A stretch of 53,491 nucleotides of DNA from Candidatus Poseidoniales archaeon (GCA_009887095.1 QXYC01000027.1:1-53491); one strand, 5' to 3'; numbered from the stretch's first letter, positions 15,571 to 25,444 are shown. A program made the numbers and translations. The notes: a model not told the origin generated them from the sequence alone.

Positions 15571-18500
15571 ATGGACAAGATGAACGGTCCGAAGTCTTTT
15601 CACCTGCCGAGGTGCGTCGTATGGGACATGGGCAGGCTGGAGCGGGCGGGATTCACTCCGGTTGGCGTCGTACTTCTTTTCTTGATTTCGACCTTAATGC
15701 AAGGCTATGCCCCAACCTCGTCGGATGATTTTGATGCTGTTGCCTCGGTTCATAATGCGGTCACGTTGGGTCAAGGTGAGGGGATCACCATTGGTTCGTT
15801 TCCTGATGGGGCGAGCACTAAAATTGAGTTGGAAATACCAGATGGTGAAGCGATTCAAGGCCTTGATTTAGAAATCGAGTCGGCTCGCCTTCAAAGTTCG
15901 ATGGCGAACAGTTGGACCGACGCCAGTGACTTCTCCACCGGTGCCGTGTACGATGCCATGGATGTCAACGGGACCTCGCTGAGCATTCTTCCACAAGGCT
16001 GGGAATGGGATTTCGAAAGCGCCAACCACGGATGGACACTTGGCAGTCCCGCATGGCTTTGGGGTTACGATACCTCCCTTGGGCCTACAGCCGGTGTTTA
16101 CAGCGGCGCAAAAGCGATTTACACCTACAACGGGAATTATCCAAACGGCATGAGTTCGACGATTTGGGCGACATCACCGGTGATGGACTGCTCATCATGC
16201 TCAGGGGCTTGGGAACTTTCATTCATGAAGCGGTTGGGTGTTGAGAGTGCCTCCTTTGATCACGCCTATGTTGCTGTTAAAACCCCCTCTGGCTCGTGGA
16301 CAACAGTCTACTCGTCAGGATACACTGCTGATTCGGCGTACTACGCTCAAACAATCAACATCAACAATTATGTTCTTAACAATCCAGCCTTCCAAGTCCG
16401 TTTTGGGATTGGTACAACCGATGGTTCAGTCACATACACAGGGTGGAACATCGATGATGTGAGCGTCCTTCCAACGAACACAGGAATCTCATCTGGGGAA
16501 GGCAACTGGACTTCTCCATCCTTTGGACCTAGTCTGCTTGGACAAGGGGAATCAAAGGCCTTTGGTTTGCTTCACATCGACGCAACCATCCCAACCGGTT
16601 CCCTCTTTGAATGGCGACTTCTCGATGCGGTGACGAATCAGCCAGTCATGGGCTTTGAACACATGACGGATGTAACGGTCGACCTTGGAATGGTCGATTG
16701 GGAGGCCCACCCATTGGTGCGGATTGACCTCCACTTAGTATCCGGTCAAGGCGGCATTCCTACAATTCACGGATTCCATTTTGATGGGGCACTGTTCGAT
16801 GAATTCAATCAGGATCCGACGGCCTATGGATGGCTCCTTCAAGGCGCGACATGGGCCAATGGTCAAGTTTCAGGATCTGGCGAAGCCACCTCGCCAACGT
16901 ACAATGTACGGAGCGGTTTTGCTGGCATTATCTCCAACAGTGACATGACTGGTTCGGGAGTACTTCAGGCTTCAACCGATGGAGGCTCGACATGGGTGGA
17001 CCTTCTCCCTGGCGCTTACACCTGGTTTGATGCACCCGTGTTCTCTACCAAACTTCGCATGGATTCGACAGGTGGTTCGTGGACAATGGAAACGCTTGAT
17101 GTCGAATTGATTCGTACCAGTGTGGCCGATGGCCTTCGGTTTGATGTAGGGCTCGATGGTGTCAGTGACTGGTCGATGAACCTTCCAGAGGTTGGCCGAC
17201 TTGGCATCCAAGACCGCTTCATCAACGGCGATTTCTGGCAGTCACGAATGGCGACAACCAGTGCCCCTGCGCAATTTGACCTCGCCCTTCCGCTCGCTGG
17301 CACTGATTCGTTCGAATTTGCTTTCGCTTCTCCTGATGCGCCGTTTGCCAATCCGACTGTCCGCCTCAGCATTGCAGGCCAGGACATCGTGACAAAATCC
17401 CTGTCATCTGTTCAAGACTTGGAAGTTGTCACCTTCACGGGTGCAGAACTCAACACGCTCAACGCAGCGCTTTCTCAGGCCAGTCAAACGCATGGTGTTC
17501 TTGGCCTTCCATTGGTTGCAGCCCAACTTTCCATCGGTTCCACAACCTCCACATCGACGCTTGTTGCCGGCGGAGTGTTTGCACCCTATGATTCGGCCTT
17601 GGACATGGATTTCACTGCCAGCGACGCTCTGTTAATCGCACTCAATGGCAAGTTGCAATCGGCCACCGCCGTTGCTGGGATGAAGACGATCACCCTACCC
17701 GTGCGAATGTCGTCAACCGGTGCGCTTTCACTCACCGTCAATCAAATCGACACCCAAGCTTCTGCCGAACCCGTTTCCATTGTTGTGAACAACGTCACAG
17801 ATACATTTGTCCCATCTCAAGATTGGATCGATGTGTCCAGTACCTTTGATTTGAGCCCACTTGGTGTCACCGACGCGGCTTCGTATGTCAAATCGAATGG
17901 ATGGTCTGTTGCTTTACAACTCCAAGGCGCTGTTCAACAGTCCCTCACAACATGCCCTTTCATCGCCCTCCCCGCCTCGGGTAGTTTGGGTTGTGCAACT
18001 CAAGGTTCCTCGATGGTATGGACCGATAACGGTGCTGAAGGTTCGAAGACGGTCATCGGAAGTGGCGCCCTTCTCCAAATCGACCACCGTTTCAAATTCA
18101 CAGAACAATGGGATGATGAAGCATCCCTCACGCTTTCAGTCAATCTGATCGCGCCGACTGGCCCAATGCTTCCGGTGAGCGTTCAATTCGGCCTTGGTGA
18201 TGCTCAAGGTGTGGAAAACGACATCGAACTCCATACATGGCGCTCAGTCAATCAGAACGGTGTCTTCTCCGAACTGGACCATGCGTACCTCCATCCTGGT
18301 GAGGCGGTGACGATTGAGGCGGTTTTGGCCTTCCAAGGTCTCGACGACAGCCCTTCGCCACGTTCCGGCAGTGTGGATGTGTGTTTCTTCGTGGACAATG
18401 TGCAAATTCAATGCACGGCGGTCTTCGACAATGGGGTCGCTGCTTTCCCATGGACGGTCCCGGTCAATCAAGAAACAGTCGAACTGAAGATTGAGTTAAC

Positions 18501-20679
18501 ACCTCTTCAAGGACAATCTATCAGTTACCTCGTTGACAACGTCGTTGAATTCGGTTTCGATCTCGTAGCGCCCGAATTGCTTCAGGTGAGCGTTGAGGAA
18601 TTCGATCACATGGAGTCTGCGCCCCACACAGCGGTGGATTTCATCATCTCAGACACGCCAATTCTTCCATCCCATGCCTATGTCCATCTTTGGCGCTCAT
18701 GGATTGATGACTCAAACATGAACGGGTTCATGGATGCTGGTGAAGTATCCATCCAACCACTTCAACTGCCAACAAATCGGAACATCTCCCAAGGCCGCTA
18801 TGTGCTTCCATTTGACTCTACGTCCCTCCAATCAGGCTCCATGCTCCGTGGATGGCTTGACGTAGCCGACGGTGCAGGCAATCAGATGTTGGCCAGTGGC
18901 TCATTTGATGCTCCACTTTTCAACCTTCAAATTAACAACGATGGTGCGCCTCAATTGGGTACAACACCTGCCTCTTGGAATTCGATAGGCAGCACATGGC
19001 TGCATCCAGGCGAGATGAATTCCCTCTCTGTTCCTGTTTGGGACATGAACGGTATCAGCGATCTCGCTACGATTGAAATCAACCTTGCGAGCAACCAACT
19101 TGCACCAGTCAGCATTCTCTGGAATGCTACGAGTGGGCAGTGCACCACCAACGAAATGTTCCTAAGCATTGATTCATGCAACCTTCACCCAATCGATTCG
19201 ACTGCCTTATTCCCAACAGAAGGTCAATTTGTGACCAATTTCAGTTTGGAATGGGGCTTCGACCCAGATGTCAGTCTTGTCCGAGTTCCATCGCTCTTGC
19301 TTCACGATCATTCAGGTCAATCGACAATCGGTACGCTTTCAGAACTCGACTGGCGGTTTTCTGGAGAGATGTCATTGCCACGTGACAGCGTGCATTTCAC
19401 CACCGATGGCACCACTATGGATGGACTCGGTACATGGATTCAGCCACGAACTGAAGTGGGCGTGTTCGGCGAGTTGGTTTGGCATCGTTCCGACAAACCC
19501 GTTCTGCAAATGATTGAACTGGAATTCGATTTGGGCGGCATCGAGGCGACCGTAGAATCCGTCAATGGTTCCTTCAACGGCACGGTTCTGTCACCCTTAG
19601 CACCCGGTACCTATGGGCTTAGCATTGGCCTCTTCTCACCTCCGAATGGAGCCATCGACCGAAGTGAAGATGCAGCCTATGCATACTTCATCGTCGATCA
19701 AAACGCACCAAGCATTGTCGGGATTGCCTCACCATTGGGGAATCAGGTGCTTGAAGAATCAATGTGGTCTGAGATAAAATTCTCAGTCTTGATCGATGAA
19801 GAAGAACGCCTCGATGAGAACGACCTTACCCTGCATTGGGCGGTTCGTCAAGCAGGCGTGAGCATCTCGACGCCAGTTGTCGTCAATGGTTCAGTCGAAC
19901 TGGTCGTGGTTGGAGGAAAGCCATATGGCGCCATGATTCCAACAGAAGGAACGCTCAATCTCGATGAAGTTCTCACCACCTCGATGCGTTCACAATCCCT
20001 TGAGTTACACATCTATGTCACAGGAGCAGATGTCGCTGGTCAGCAAATGTCTTCATTCCTCAATGACCTTGATGCCCCTCTTTCAGTTTGGTCGCTGGAG
20101 CAAAGGGTTCCAGAATACTCGTTTGTGAATCCATCAATGAAGCCATCAAAAGACATCGCACAAGGGGATGTGTTGAAGCTGAGCGTGACCATTGAAAACA
20201 ATGGATTGGCCGATGGCATGGCCCAAATGTTCGTCGAGCGGGTGGAGAGCAACGGTGCTCGAACTCGAATCGACGCTCGTGAGATTGAGATTCCAGCAGG
20301 TGGTCAATTCGACTACAGCAAGGAATGGATGCCCGATCGCTCTGGTACCATGTGGATTGAATACCACATCATCAATGACGACTTCTCGAAAACCAACACT
20401 GTGTTTGTGGATGAACCACGGACAGAGGGCTTCATTGGCAGCGTCACTGCCGTCAACCCGATTCTGCTTGTCATCATCTTCTTGCTCACCGTCTCGCTTG
20501 TAGCAGTGCTTATGTTCGGTCTTCAAGGCGCACCGACAAAAGAATACAATCTAGCCAATCAACAAAAGATTTCCAAGTCATTACCGACGCTCAAGCAACC
20601 TGCGCCAGAACAACCTGCAACAGGCCCGTATGGTGCGCAACAAGCACCGACGTCGCCCGGGGAAAACCCGTATCAGTGA
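15571..20679 (+). CDS. Giant secreted surface protein, C-terminally anchored, with CARDB-like domain
   Basis: 1702 residues, function unknown. A signal-like hydrophobic segment lies at about 28-46. Around residues 145-310 is a jelly-roll region of MAM/carbohydrate-binding type (WEWDFESANHGWTLG, ending GWNIDDVSV). Long Thr/Ser/Asp/Gly-rich beta-sandwich sequence follows. A CARDB-like domain occupies about 1520-1615 (SVTIENNGLADGMAQM), just outside a transmembrane helix at about 1628-1649. A cytoplasmic tail of about 53 residues is Pro/Gln/Ala-rich. Expected outside the cell as an adhesin, sheath or enzyme scaffold; no catalytic motif was seen. No paralogue elsewhere in the window has a similar N-terminus. 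Confidence 0.85.
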   Translation: MDKMNGPKSFHLPRCVVWDMGRLERAGFTPVGVVLLFLISTLMQGYAPTSSDDFDAVASVHNAVTLGQGEGITIGSFPDGASTKIELEIPDGEAIQGLDLEIESARLQSSMANSWTDASDFSTGAVYDAMDVNGTSLSILPQGWEWDFESANHGWTLGSPAWLWGYDTSLGPTAGVYSGAKAIYTYNGNYPNGMSSTIWATSPVMDCSSCSGAWELSFMKRLGVESASFDHAYVAVKTPSGSWTTVYSSGYTADSAYYAQTININNYVLNNPAFQVRFGIGTTDGSVTYTGWNIDDVSVLPTNTGISSGEGNWTSPSFGPSLLGQGESKAFGLLHIDATIPTGSLFEWRLLDAVTNQPVMGFEHMTDVTVDLGMVDWEAHPLVRIDLHLVSGQGGIPTIHGFHFDGALFDEFNQDPTAYGWLLQGATWANGQVSGSGEATSPTYNVRSGFAGIISNSDMTGSGVLQASTDGGSTWVDLLPGAYTWFDAPVFSTKLRMDSTGGSWTMETLDVELIRTSVADGLRFDVGLDGVSDWSMNLPEVGRLGIQDRFINGDFWQSRMATTSAPAQFDLALPLAGTDSFEFAFASPDAPFANPTVRLSIAGQDIVTKSLSSVQDLEVVTFTGAELNTLNAALSQASQTHGVLGLPLVAAQLSIGSTTSTSTLVAGGVFAPYDSALDMDFTASDALLIALNGKLQSATAVAGMKTITLPVRMSSTGALSLTVNQIDTQASAEPVSIVVNNVTDTFVPSQDWIDVSSTFDLSPLGVTDAASYVKSNGWSVALQLQGAVQQSLTTCPFIALPASGSLGCATQGSSMVWTDNGAEGSKTVIGSGALLQIDHRFKFTEQWDDEASLTLSVNLIAPTGPMLPVSVQFGLGDAQGVENDIELHTWRSVNQNGVFSELDHAYLHPGEAVTIEAVLAFQGLDDSPSPRSGSVDVCFFVDNVQIQCTAVFDNGVAAFPWTVPVNQETVELKIELTPLQGQSISYLVDNVVEFGFDLVAPELLQVSVEEFDHMESAPHTAVDFIISDTPILPSHAYVHLWRSWIDDSNMNGFMDAGEVSIQPLQLPTNRNISQGRYVLPFDSTSLQSGSMLRGWLDVADGAGNQMLASGSFDAPLFNLQINNDGAPQLGTTPASWNSIGSTWLHPGEMNSLSVPVWDMNGISDLATIEINLASNQLAPVSILWNATSGQCTTNEMFLSIDSCNLHPIDSTALFPTEGQFVTNFSLEWGFDPDVSLVRVPSLLLHDHSGQSTIGTLSELDWRFSGEMSLPRDSVHFTTDGTTMDGLGTWIQPRTEVGVFGELVWHRSDKPVLQMIELEFDLGGIEATVESVNGSFNGTVLSPLAPGTYGLSIGLFSPPNGAIDRSEDAAYAYFIVDQNAPSIVGIASPLGNQVLEESMWSEIKFSVLIDEEERLDENDLTLHWAVRQAGVSISTPVVVNGSVELVVVGGKPYGAMIPTEGTLNLDEVLTTSMRSQSLELHIYVTGADVAGQQMSSFLNDLDAPLSVWSLEQRVPEYSFVNPSMKPSKDIAQGDVLKLSVTIENNGLADGMAQMFVERVESNGARTRIDAREIEIPAGGQFDYSKEWMPDRSGTMWIEYHIINDDFSKTNTVFVDEPRTEGFIGSVTAVNPILLVIIFLLTVSLVAVLMFGLQGAPTKEYNLANQQKISKSLPTLKQPAPEQPATGPYGAQQAPTSPGENPYQ

Positions 20680-20729
20680 CCGATTTCGCTCAACGAAGGG
20701 TTTGAATCCTCGACGGTTGAGGCCATGAC

Positions 20730-21032
20730 GGAGGGAGTAGGAGGATCGCTGACAGAGTTCGACTCTGAGGAAAGTCCCCTCTCCACAGTGCAAACGGCTT
20801 ACAGAAGTAAGAGAACAGAAATGGTCAGGTCAATGCTGCAGAAACGAACGATGCAAGGTGTGTACAATGAAGTTGAAAAACCGAGATTGCCTTGTGGTCG
20901 ATGAGACGAGCAACCCCGTTGGAGCAAGTCCAAACAGTCCCGTCGAAGCGGCACGCCGAGGGACAGGTAGGATGCTAAGTTGAATGCGGTCACCGAAAGG
21001 GAACAGAAAGGGGCTTACTCCCTACTCCCTCC
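20730..21032 (+). ncRNA. rnpB: RNase P RNA
   Basis: The RNA subunit of RNase P, which trims tRNA 5' ends. The conserved GAGGAAAGTCC core lies at 20768-20778, and the matching 3' core ACAGAAAGGGGCTTACTCC at about 21004-21022. The ends pair as helix P1, GGAGGGAGTAGG (20730-20741) with CCTACTCCCTCC (21021-21032), twelve perfect pairs. Length about 303, as expected for archaeal type A RNA. Limits are set by P1 and may be a few bases longer. Confidence 0.93.
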
Positions 21033-21058
21033 ACTCTTTCGGACCGTGTGATTGTTGG

Positions 21059-23971
21059 TCACTCTTCGAGCACCGCATCGAGCGGTTTCATTGAGATCGC
21101 TGACGCCAGTGCAATGCCTTCACCATAATCTCTCCAAGATTCATCGCCAGACAGTTTTGCCCTCACCGTGTGTTCGAGTGTGAACACTGCGGGGAGCAGG
21201 AAGGTGCTTGTGACAAAGGCAAAGAAAATCAGTAAACACATGATCATGAAGAAATTCTCAAGACCAGGGAAGGCTGCTAAAAAGCCTGCAGCGATGCCTG
21301 ATATAGTGGTTAATGTGGTTTCGAAAATAGTTTGACCCGTTTCTTCAATGGCATTTGCAATGCCCTTCGGCGTCTCGCCCTCTTCCTGGATTCGGTGCAT
21401 GACATGGATCGAGTCATCCACACCGATACCGAACACGATGGTTCCGATCATAGCGGTGAAGATGTTGACGTTGACATCACCGCTCTTCATGAGCAAAGGC
21501 TGCCATAAAATGACAACAGCAACTGGGATCATGGTGTAAATGCCCAAACGAGGCGATCGGAACACGACTGCGAGCACCAGCGTGAGCAGCAGCAGGGTGA
21601 CAATGGTCGTTGTGCTTTGTGTGTCATGGATGCCGTCGTTGATGTCGAGCGAGACCGGTAAGCCGCCTGTAAGCAGGGACATGCTTGTCTTGGGCACCAC
21701 CGGTTCTTCTGAAAGAATTCCGTCAATCTCCTCACGCAACTCGCCAGCAACGTTGAGGTTCATGTACGGCTGCGTCACATAGACGATGGCCTTGGTGTTC
21801 GCTTCGTTGAGAAGCATGGAGCGAACTTCCTCGGTGAGGGTGTCGAACACCACGTTCACCATGTCCTTTCGAAGGCCTTTTCGACCCTCTGGACCCGTTA
21901 ATTCCAAGCCGAGCCATACGTTGCACTGAATTGGATCATTGCTTTCCCAACACGGGTCGTGAAGCAAATCCCACAGACTTCCCTCGTAGAGGGTGACGCC
22001 ATCGGTGAGGGTGATGGTGGCTGGAATGGTGCGAAGGAACGTAATGATGCTCGTTGTATTGGTTTCATCGACCATGTCAATCTGCGTCTCAAGTGCATCG
22101 ATGGCATCAAGAACCGGAAGGTCACGTATGTTATCGGTGTTATTTTCCATCGCTTCAGCCGTTCGTTCTTCGGCATTGAAGATGAACAGCGAAGTTTGTC
22201 CACCGCTAAATTCTCTCGAATATTTGGAGAGGGAGTTCAATGAGGCAATTCCATCAGGGGCTTCCGAAGAACCCGTGATTGGTTCATCCATTTTGTCGAG
22301 GTTGGCCACACCGTAGGCAGTGACGCTGCCCGATACCAAGAGGATGGCCAAGAACCACTTCACAGGCCATGTGCCGATGTTTTTCCACATCGAGGGGTTG
22401 CTGCGTTTGTTGAATTTGAGCAACCAAGCAAGGGTTGGAACGAGGATGATGCTGAACACCAATGTCGAGAGAATACCAATGACGAGGGTGATTCCGACGG
22501 AGCGAATCGGTGAGATTGGAACGATCATTGGGGCGATGAGGACGGAGAACCCAATCACTGTGGTCATTGCGGAGAGGAAAACGGCAACCCCGGTCGACCG
22601 GGTCATTTCCATCACACAGTCGCGATAGAAGTTGATATCCCACAAGTCAGGAACGGGTTCCAGCGGTTCGCCTTTTCGTCGTCTTCTGGCGTTCTCATCG
22701 TTTGCTTTGTCGATTTCCTTTCGCCGTACTTCCTCAATTCGATTGACCATATGCAGCGCATAGTCGACACCTAAACCGATCAGAATCGGGAAGGTTGCCA
22801 CAATCATTGGTGTGAGTGTGATATCGAGAATGACCGAGCTTCCAAAGGTCACGGCCAACGCCATCACAATTGGTGTGCCAGTGATGAACACGACCTTTGC
22901 GGAGCGGTGAAGGACGGTGATGACGAGGATTGTGAACAACACCGACCAAGGCAAGATCATCAGAAGGTCTTCGTAAATCGCATCTGAAATGTCTTCGAGC
23001 ACCTTGGTGAGGCCTGTGACGGTCATCTCAGTGTTGGTGTATTCGGCGGGTCTGTCATCGATGACTTGTTGAAAATGGTCGAGCAGAGCCGTGAAATCCT
23101 CGTAATCTTTCGTTTCTGAGAGGTCGCTTTTCATACCAACCAAAATGGCAGCTGTGTCCCAGATCCCGTCGCCATCAATGTCGTTGGTGTAATTCCCGTC
23201 GTTGTCACTGTCTTCGAAGGGATTCATGTCGTTGGTGTCTTTGAATAAAGCATCAAAGCCGCCGTCCGATTCCTCGATGATTTGGTCGATGCGTTGTTGG
23301 TCAGGGATGGCATAGCGCCCACCGCCCGGTAAATCACAATTCACATCAACAGGAATTCGTGTGTTGACGCCGTGAACACAGAGTGAGTTATTGAAACGCC
23401 CGTCGGCAGAGTTGACTTCCTTGATGACCTGGGCTGGTGAGATAATCCACAGCACGCCGTCACTCCGTCCTCGATCGTCCTTGTCCGGGTCGATGCCACG
23501 CCCTGTTTGACCTCCGTCGTTGATGTTGTCATCATCGCCTTCGACCCAACTCATCTCCTTGAGGAATTGTTCATCCGTAATGTTGGTTGTAAAACTCGGG
23601 TCCCATGCATTGGGCGTTTGGATGTAGATGACGGCGATATCAGTTGACCATTCTTCCCTCACTTCGAGCAACAAATCAGTGGAAGGTGCTCCATCCGGGA
23701 GGAAGATTTCGACGTCGTCGTCGATTTGTTCTTGAAACACCAAGCCTTGACTTCCAAAGCCACCAGCGATTAAAACAAGTAAAACCACAACCATCATCGG
23801 CGATGCAAGGATCGTATCGTACATCGATTCAATCCGCTTCATAGCCCCAACGCTGGCACGGTTTTGAGCGTCTGACAATGTCTCCAGCAGGCCGGCGAGT
23901 CCTCCTCCACCTCCGCCCGCTGCGCTTGCCATGGAGGATGCATGCTGAGCAGGGTCTTGAATGATACTCAT
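21059..23971 (-). CDS. RND/MMPL-family membrane exporter
   Basis: 970 residues. Two RND halves: each has one helix, a large extracellular domain, then about five helices. First-half helices include LLMILPWSVLFTILVITVL with the GLGVDYALHMVNR motif, and the second half repeats this as GIGVDDSIHVMHRI, with the Asp residues that usually carry protons. Family members export lipids, hopanoids or other hydrophobic compounds. The first extracellular domain contains a calcium-type acidic repeat (DSDNDGN...DIDGDGIWD) at about residues 250-269. The N-terminus is Gly-rich (GGGGGG) and cytosolic. Convergent with RNase P RNA; upstream of it on the same strand lies GT2 (24005-24952). Confidence 0.92.
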   Translation of the reverse strand: MSIIQDPAQHASSMASAAGGGGGGLAGLLETLSDAQNRASVGAMKRIESMYDTILASPMMVVVLLVLIAGGFGSQGLVFQEQIDDDVEIFLPDGAPSTDLLLEVREEWSTDIAVIYIQTPNAWDPSFTTNITDEQFLKEMSWVEGDDDNINDGGQTGRGIDPDKDDRGRSDGVLWIISPAQVIKEVNSADGRFNNSLCVHGVNTRIPVDVNCDLPGGGRYAIPDQQRIDQIIEESDGGFDALFKDTNDMNPFEDSDNDGNYTNDIDGDGIWDTAAILVGMKSDLSETKDYEDFTALLDHFQQVIDDRPAEYTNTEMTVTGLTKVLEDISDAIYEDLLMILPWSVLFTILVITVLHRSAKVVFITGTPIVMALAVTFGSSVILDITLTPMIVATFPILIGLGVDYALHMVNRIEEVRRKEIDKANDENARRRRKGEPLEPVPDLWDINFYRDCVMEMTRSTGVAVFLSAMTTVIGFSVLIAPMIVPISPIRSVGITLVIGILSTLVFSIILVPTLAWLLKFNKRSNPSMWKNIGTWPVKWFLAILLVSGSVTAYGVANLDKMDEPITGSSEAPDGIASLNSLSKYSREFSGGQTSLFIFNAEERTAEAMENNTDNIRDLPVLDAIDALETQIDMVDETNTTSIITFLRTIPATITLTDGVTLYEGSLWDLLHDPCWESNDPIQCNVWLGLELTGPEGRKGLRKDMVNVVFDTLTEEVRSMLLNEANTKAIVYVTQPYMNLNVAGELREEIDGILSEEPVVPKTSMSLLTGGLPVSLDINDGIHDTQSTTTIVTLLLLTLVLAVVFRSPRLGIYTMIPVAVVILWQPLLMKSGDVNVNIFTAMIGTIVFGIGVDDSIHVMHRIQEEGETPKGIANAIEETGQTIFETTLTTISGIAAGFLAAFPGLENFFMIMCLLIFFAFVTSTFLLPAVFTLEHTVRAKLSGDESWRDYGEGIALASAISMKPLDAVLEE

Positions 23972-24004
23972 TCACGGCTTCAAAAGGCGGTGGAATGAGC
24001 GTGC

Positions 24005-24952
24005 TCAATCCAAACCAAATTCACGGACAAGCAAATGCCGTAGGAAGCCCCGTGCGCTTTGCAAGACGAGTCCGGTCGCCATCAGTGAGAGGCCCAATAC
24101 GCCAATCCAAACTGCGGACAAACCAGGGCCAACAATGCTGTCGAGTTGAGTGGTCACGCCTTGAGCTGCGTTCATTCCCATGGCTGCCCCTGTGGCAAGC
24201 AAACCCATGCCGGGGAGGCCGAGCACGAGCAACGGCTTCTTTTGTGAAAGAGAGAGCATGGCCCACGTAAGAACGGTGAAACCGTGTGAGACTGCAGTGA
24301 AGTTGGATCCTTTTGGAACATCGTACCGAATCACTGTTGGCACTTCGATGATCGAGAGTTGCTTTTCTCGGGCATCTTCGAGCATTTCGAGGGACAGTTC
24401 CATTCCTTCTGAGTCGAAGCGAAGTCGGTCCAATGCTCGGCTTGAGAAGGCTCGGAACCCGGATTGAGTGTCCTTGATGCCTAAATCGCTCGAGAGGTTG
24501 CTCGCAGCGGTGATGACCTTGATGCCAAGGCGGCGGTATGCGGGCATGTCCGTGCCGCCGCCACCGTTGATGAAACGAGAGCCGATTGCGAAGTCGGCCT
24601 CTCCGGATAGAATCGGTTTCAACAATTTTGGAATGTCTGCTGCTTCATGTTGGCCATCGCTGTCGAGGACGACCAATGCAGTTGCGTCCATCTCACGTGC
24701 TTTGATGAACAGCGTCTTGAGCGCAGCACCGTAGCCTCTGTTCGATCGGTGGCGATAGACGATTGCGCCGCAAGCTTCAGCGATTCGAGCGCTAGAGTCA
24801 GATGAACCATCGTCAATGCAAATGACGGCATCGACATAGCGGAGGGCTGTGGTCACAACGGTGCCAATGGTCTCTTCCTCGTTGTACATGGGCATGCCAG
24901 CAACAACAAAGGATGGAGGCACGGGCTCCTGCTCCGACATGGTTTTCACCAT
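24005..24952 (-). CDS. Family 2 glycosyltransferase, polyprenyl-phosphate type
   Basis: 315 residues. Classic GT2 motifs: GMPMYNEEETIG, CIDDGSSDSS, and the DxD motif VLDSDGQHEAAD; the IGSRFINGG and KDTQSGFRAFS blocks are as in dolichyl-phosphate mannose/glucose synthases. Two membrane helices follow, the first KPLLVLGLPGMGLLATG. Its product is probably a lipid-linked sugar for protein glycosylation. Met at 24952 or 24940 (MSEQEP) can start it. Same strand as the RND gene downstream; upstream spacer holds hairpins and direct repeats. Confidence 0.93.
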   Translation of the reverse strand: MVKTMSEQEPVPPSFVVAGMPMYNEEETIGTVVTTALRYVDAVICIDDGSSDSSARIAEACGAIVYRHRSNRGYGAALKTLFIKAREMDATALVVLDSDGQHEAADIPKLLKPILSGEADFAIGSRFINGGGGTDMPAYRRLGIKVITAASNLSSDLGIKDTQSGFRAFSSRALDRLRFDSEGMELSLEMLEDAREKQLSIIEVPTVIRYDVPKGSNFTAVSHGFTVLTWAMLSLSQKKPLLVLGLPGMGLLATGAAMGMNAAQGVTTQLDSIVGPGLSAVWIGVLGLSLMATGLVLQSARGFLRHLLVREFGLD

Positions 24953-24969
24953 TTATCCGCCATCGTGGA

Positions 24970-24998
24970 CCTATTTAGTCGTATACTCTCCTATTTAG
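24970..24998 (-). promoter_or_regulatory. Promoter/operator candidate with direct repeat upstream of GT2
   Basis: CCTATTTAG occurs twice, at 24970-24978 and 24990-24998, with a period of 20 bases. On the minus strand each reads CTAAATAGG, TATA-like, and they lie 18 and 38 bases before the GT2 start. The farther one fits a TATA box, the nearer could be an operator or second promoter. Confidence 0.45.
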
Positions 24999-25021
24999 GG
25001 TGGTTTGTTTGTTTGAAGGGC

Positions 25022-25080
25022 ATGGGGTGAGCCCATCATTTGGCCGAAGCCAAATGGGGGCGGCTCCTGCTTGGTGCAGG
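25022..25080. other. Three tandem hairpins in an intergenic spacer
   Basis: Three inverted repeats in a row: ATGGG-GTGAG-CCCAT (25022-25036), CATTTGGC-CGAA-GCCAAATG (25037-25056, eight perfect pairs) and CCTGC-TTGGT-GCAGG (25066-25080). They lie between the 84-residue gene's stop and the GT2 start. They could end the transcript of the small gene, form a leader upstream of GT2 or be a small RNA. Confidence 0.5.
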
Positions 25081-25125
25081 TGGTCATCGATGATGAGGTG
25101 GTACGAGAGAGTGGGTCAAGGCGAC

Positions 25126-25380
25126 TCAATCTTGCAGTTGGCTGAGCGTGGTGACAGCTCGTTCACCGTTGAGCACTTTGCTCAAGGCGTTCAACGAGAT
25201 GACAAGCGGCACGTAGGCCTGTCCATCGCTTGTGACGTAGGTGGCACAGTCACCGAACGCACTGGTGTTGATCGACACTTTGAGTGCCCCACCGGCGTTG
25301 CTCTTTCGGACATAACCAACCAATAAATTGGTGTTCATGTCGTTGCTTGCTTCAGTTTGTTTTGCGTTTTTCTTGCTCAT
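25126..25380 (-). CDS. Small conserved-looking cytosolic protein of unknown function
   Basis: 84 residues from the ATG at 25380 (MSKKNAK). After a charged N-terminal 15 residues comes a compact alpha/beta sequence: LVGYVRKSNAGGALKVSI, an AYVPLVISLNALSKVL segment, and GERAVTTLSQ at the end. Small single-domain proteins with a similar GYVRKSN-type start and ERAVT-type end seem familiar from other archaea, but I cannot name the family. Longer frames upstream (to 25530) lack such order. Divergent from the epimerase gene. Confidence 0.7.
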   Translation of the reverse strand: MSKKNAKQTEASNDMNTNLLVGYVRKSNAGGALKVSINTSAFGDCATYVTSDGQAYVPLVISLNALSKVLNGERAVTTLSQLQD

Positions 25381-25444
25381 GTTTTCACATCCGCTCACCT
25401 CGGAAGGTGGGCAAACTGGACGATGAACCTCTATGGCCATAAGA

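Noticed and set aside
24005-24952. Idea that the two GT2 genes (7547 and 24005) are a recent duplication
   Set aside because: Their sequences differ widely outside the shared motifs and C-terminal helices; only family-level likeness.
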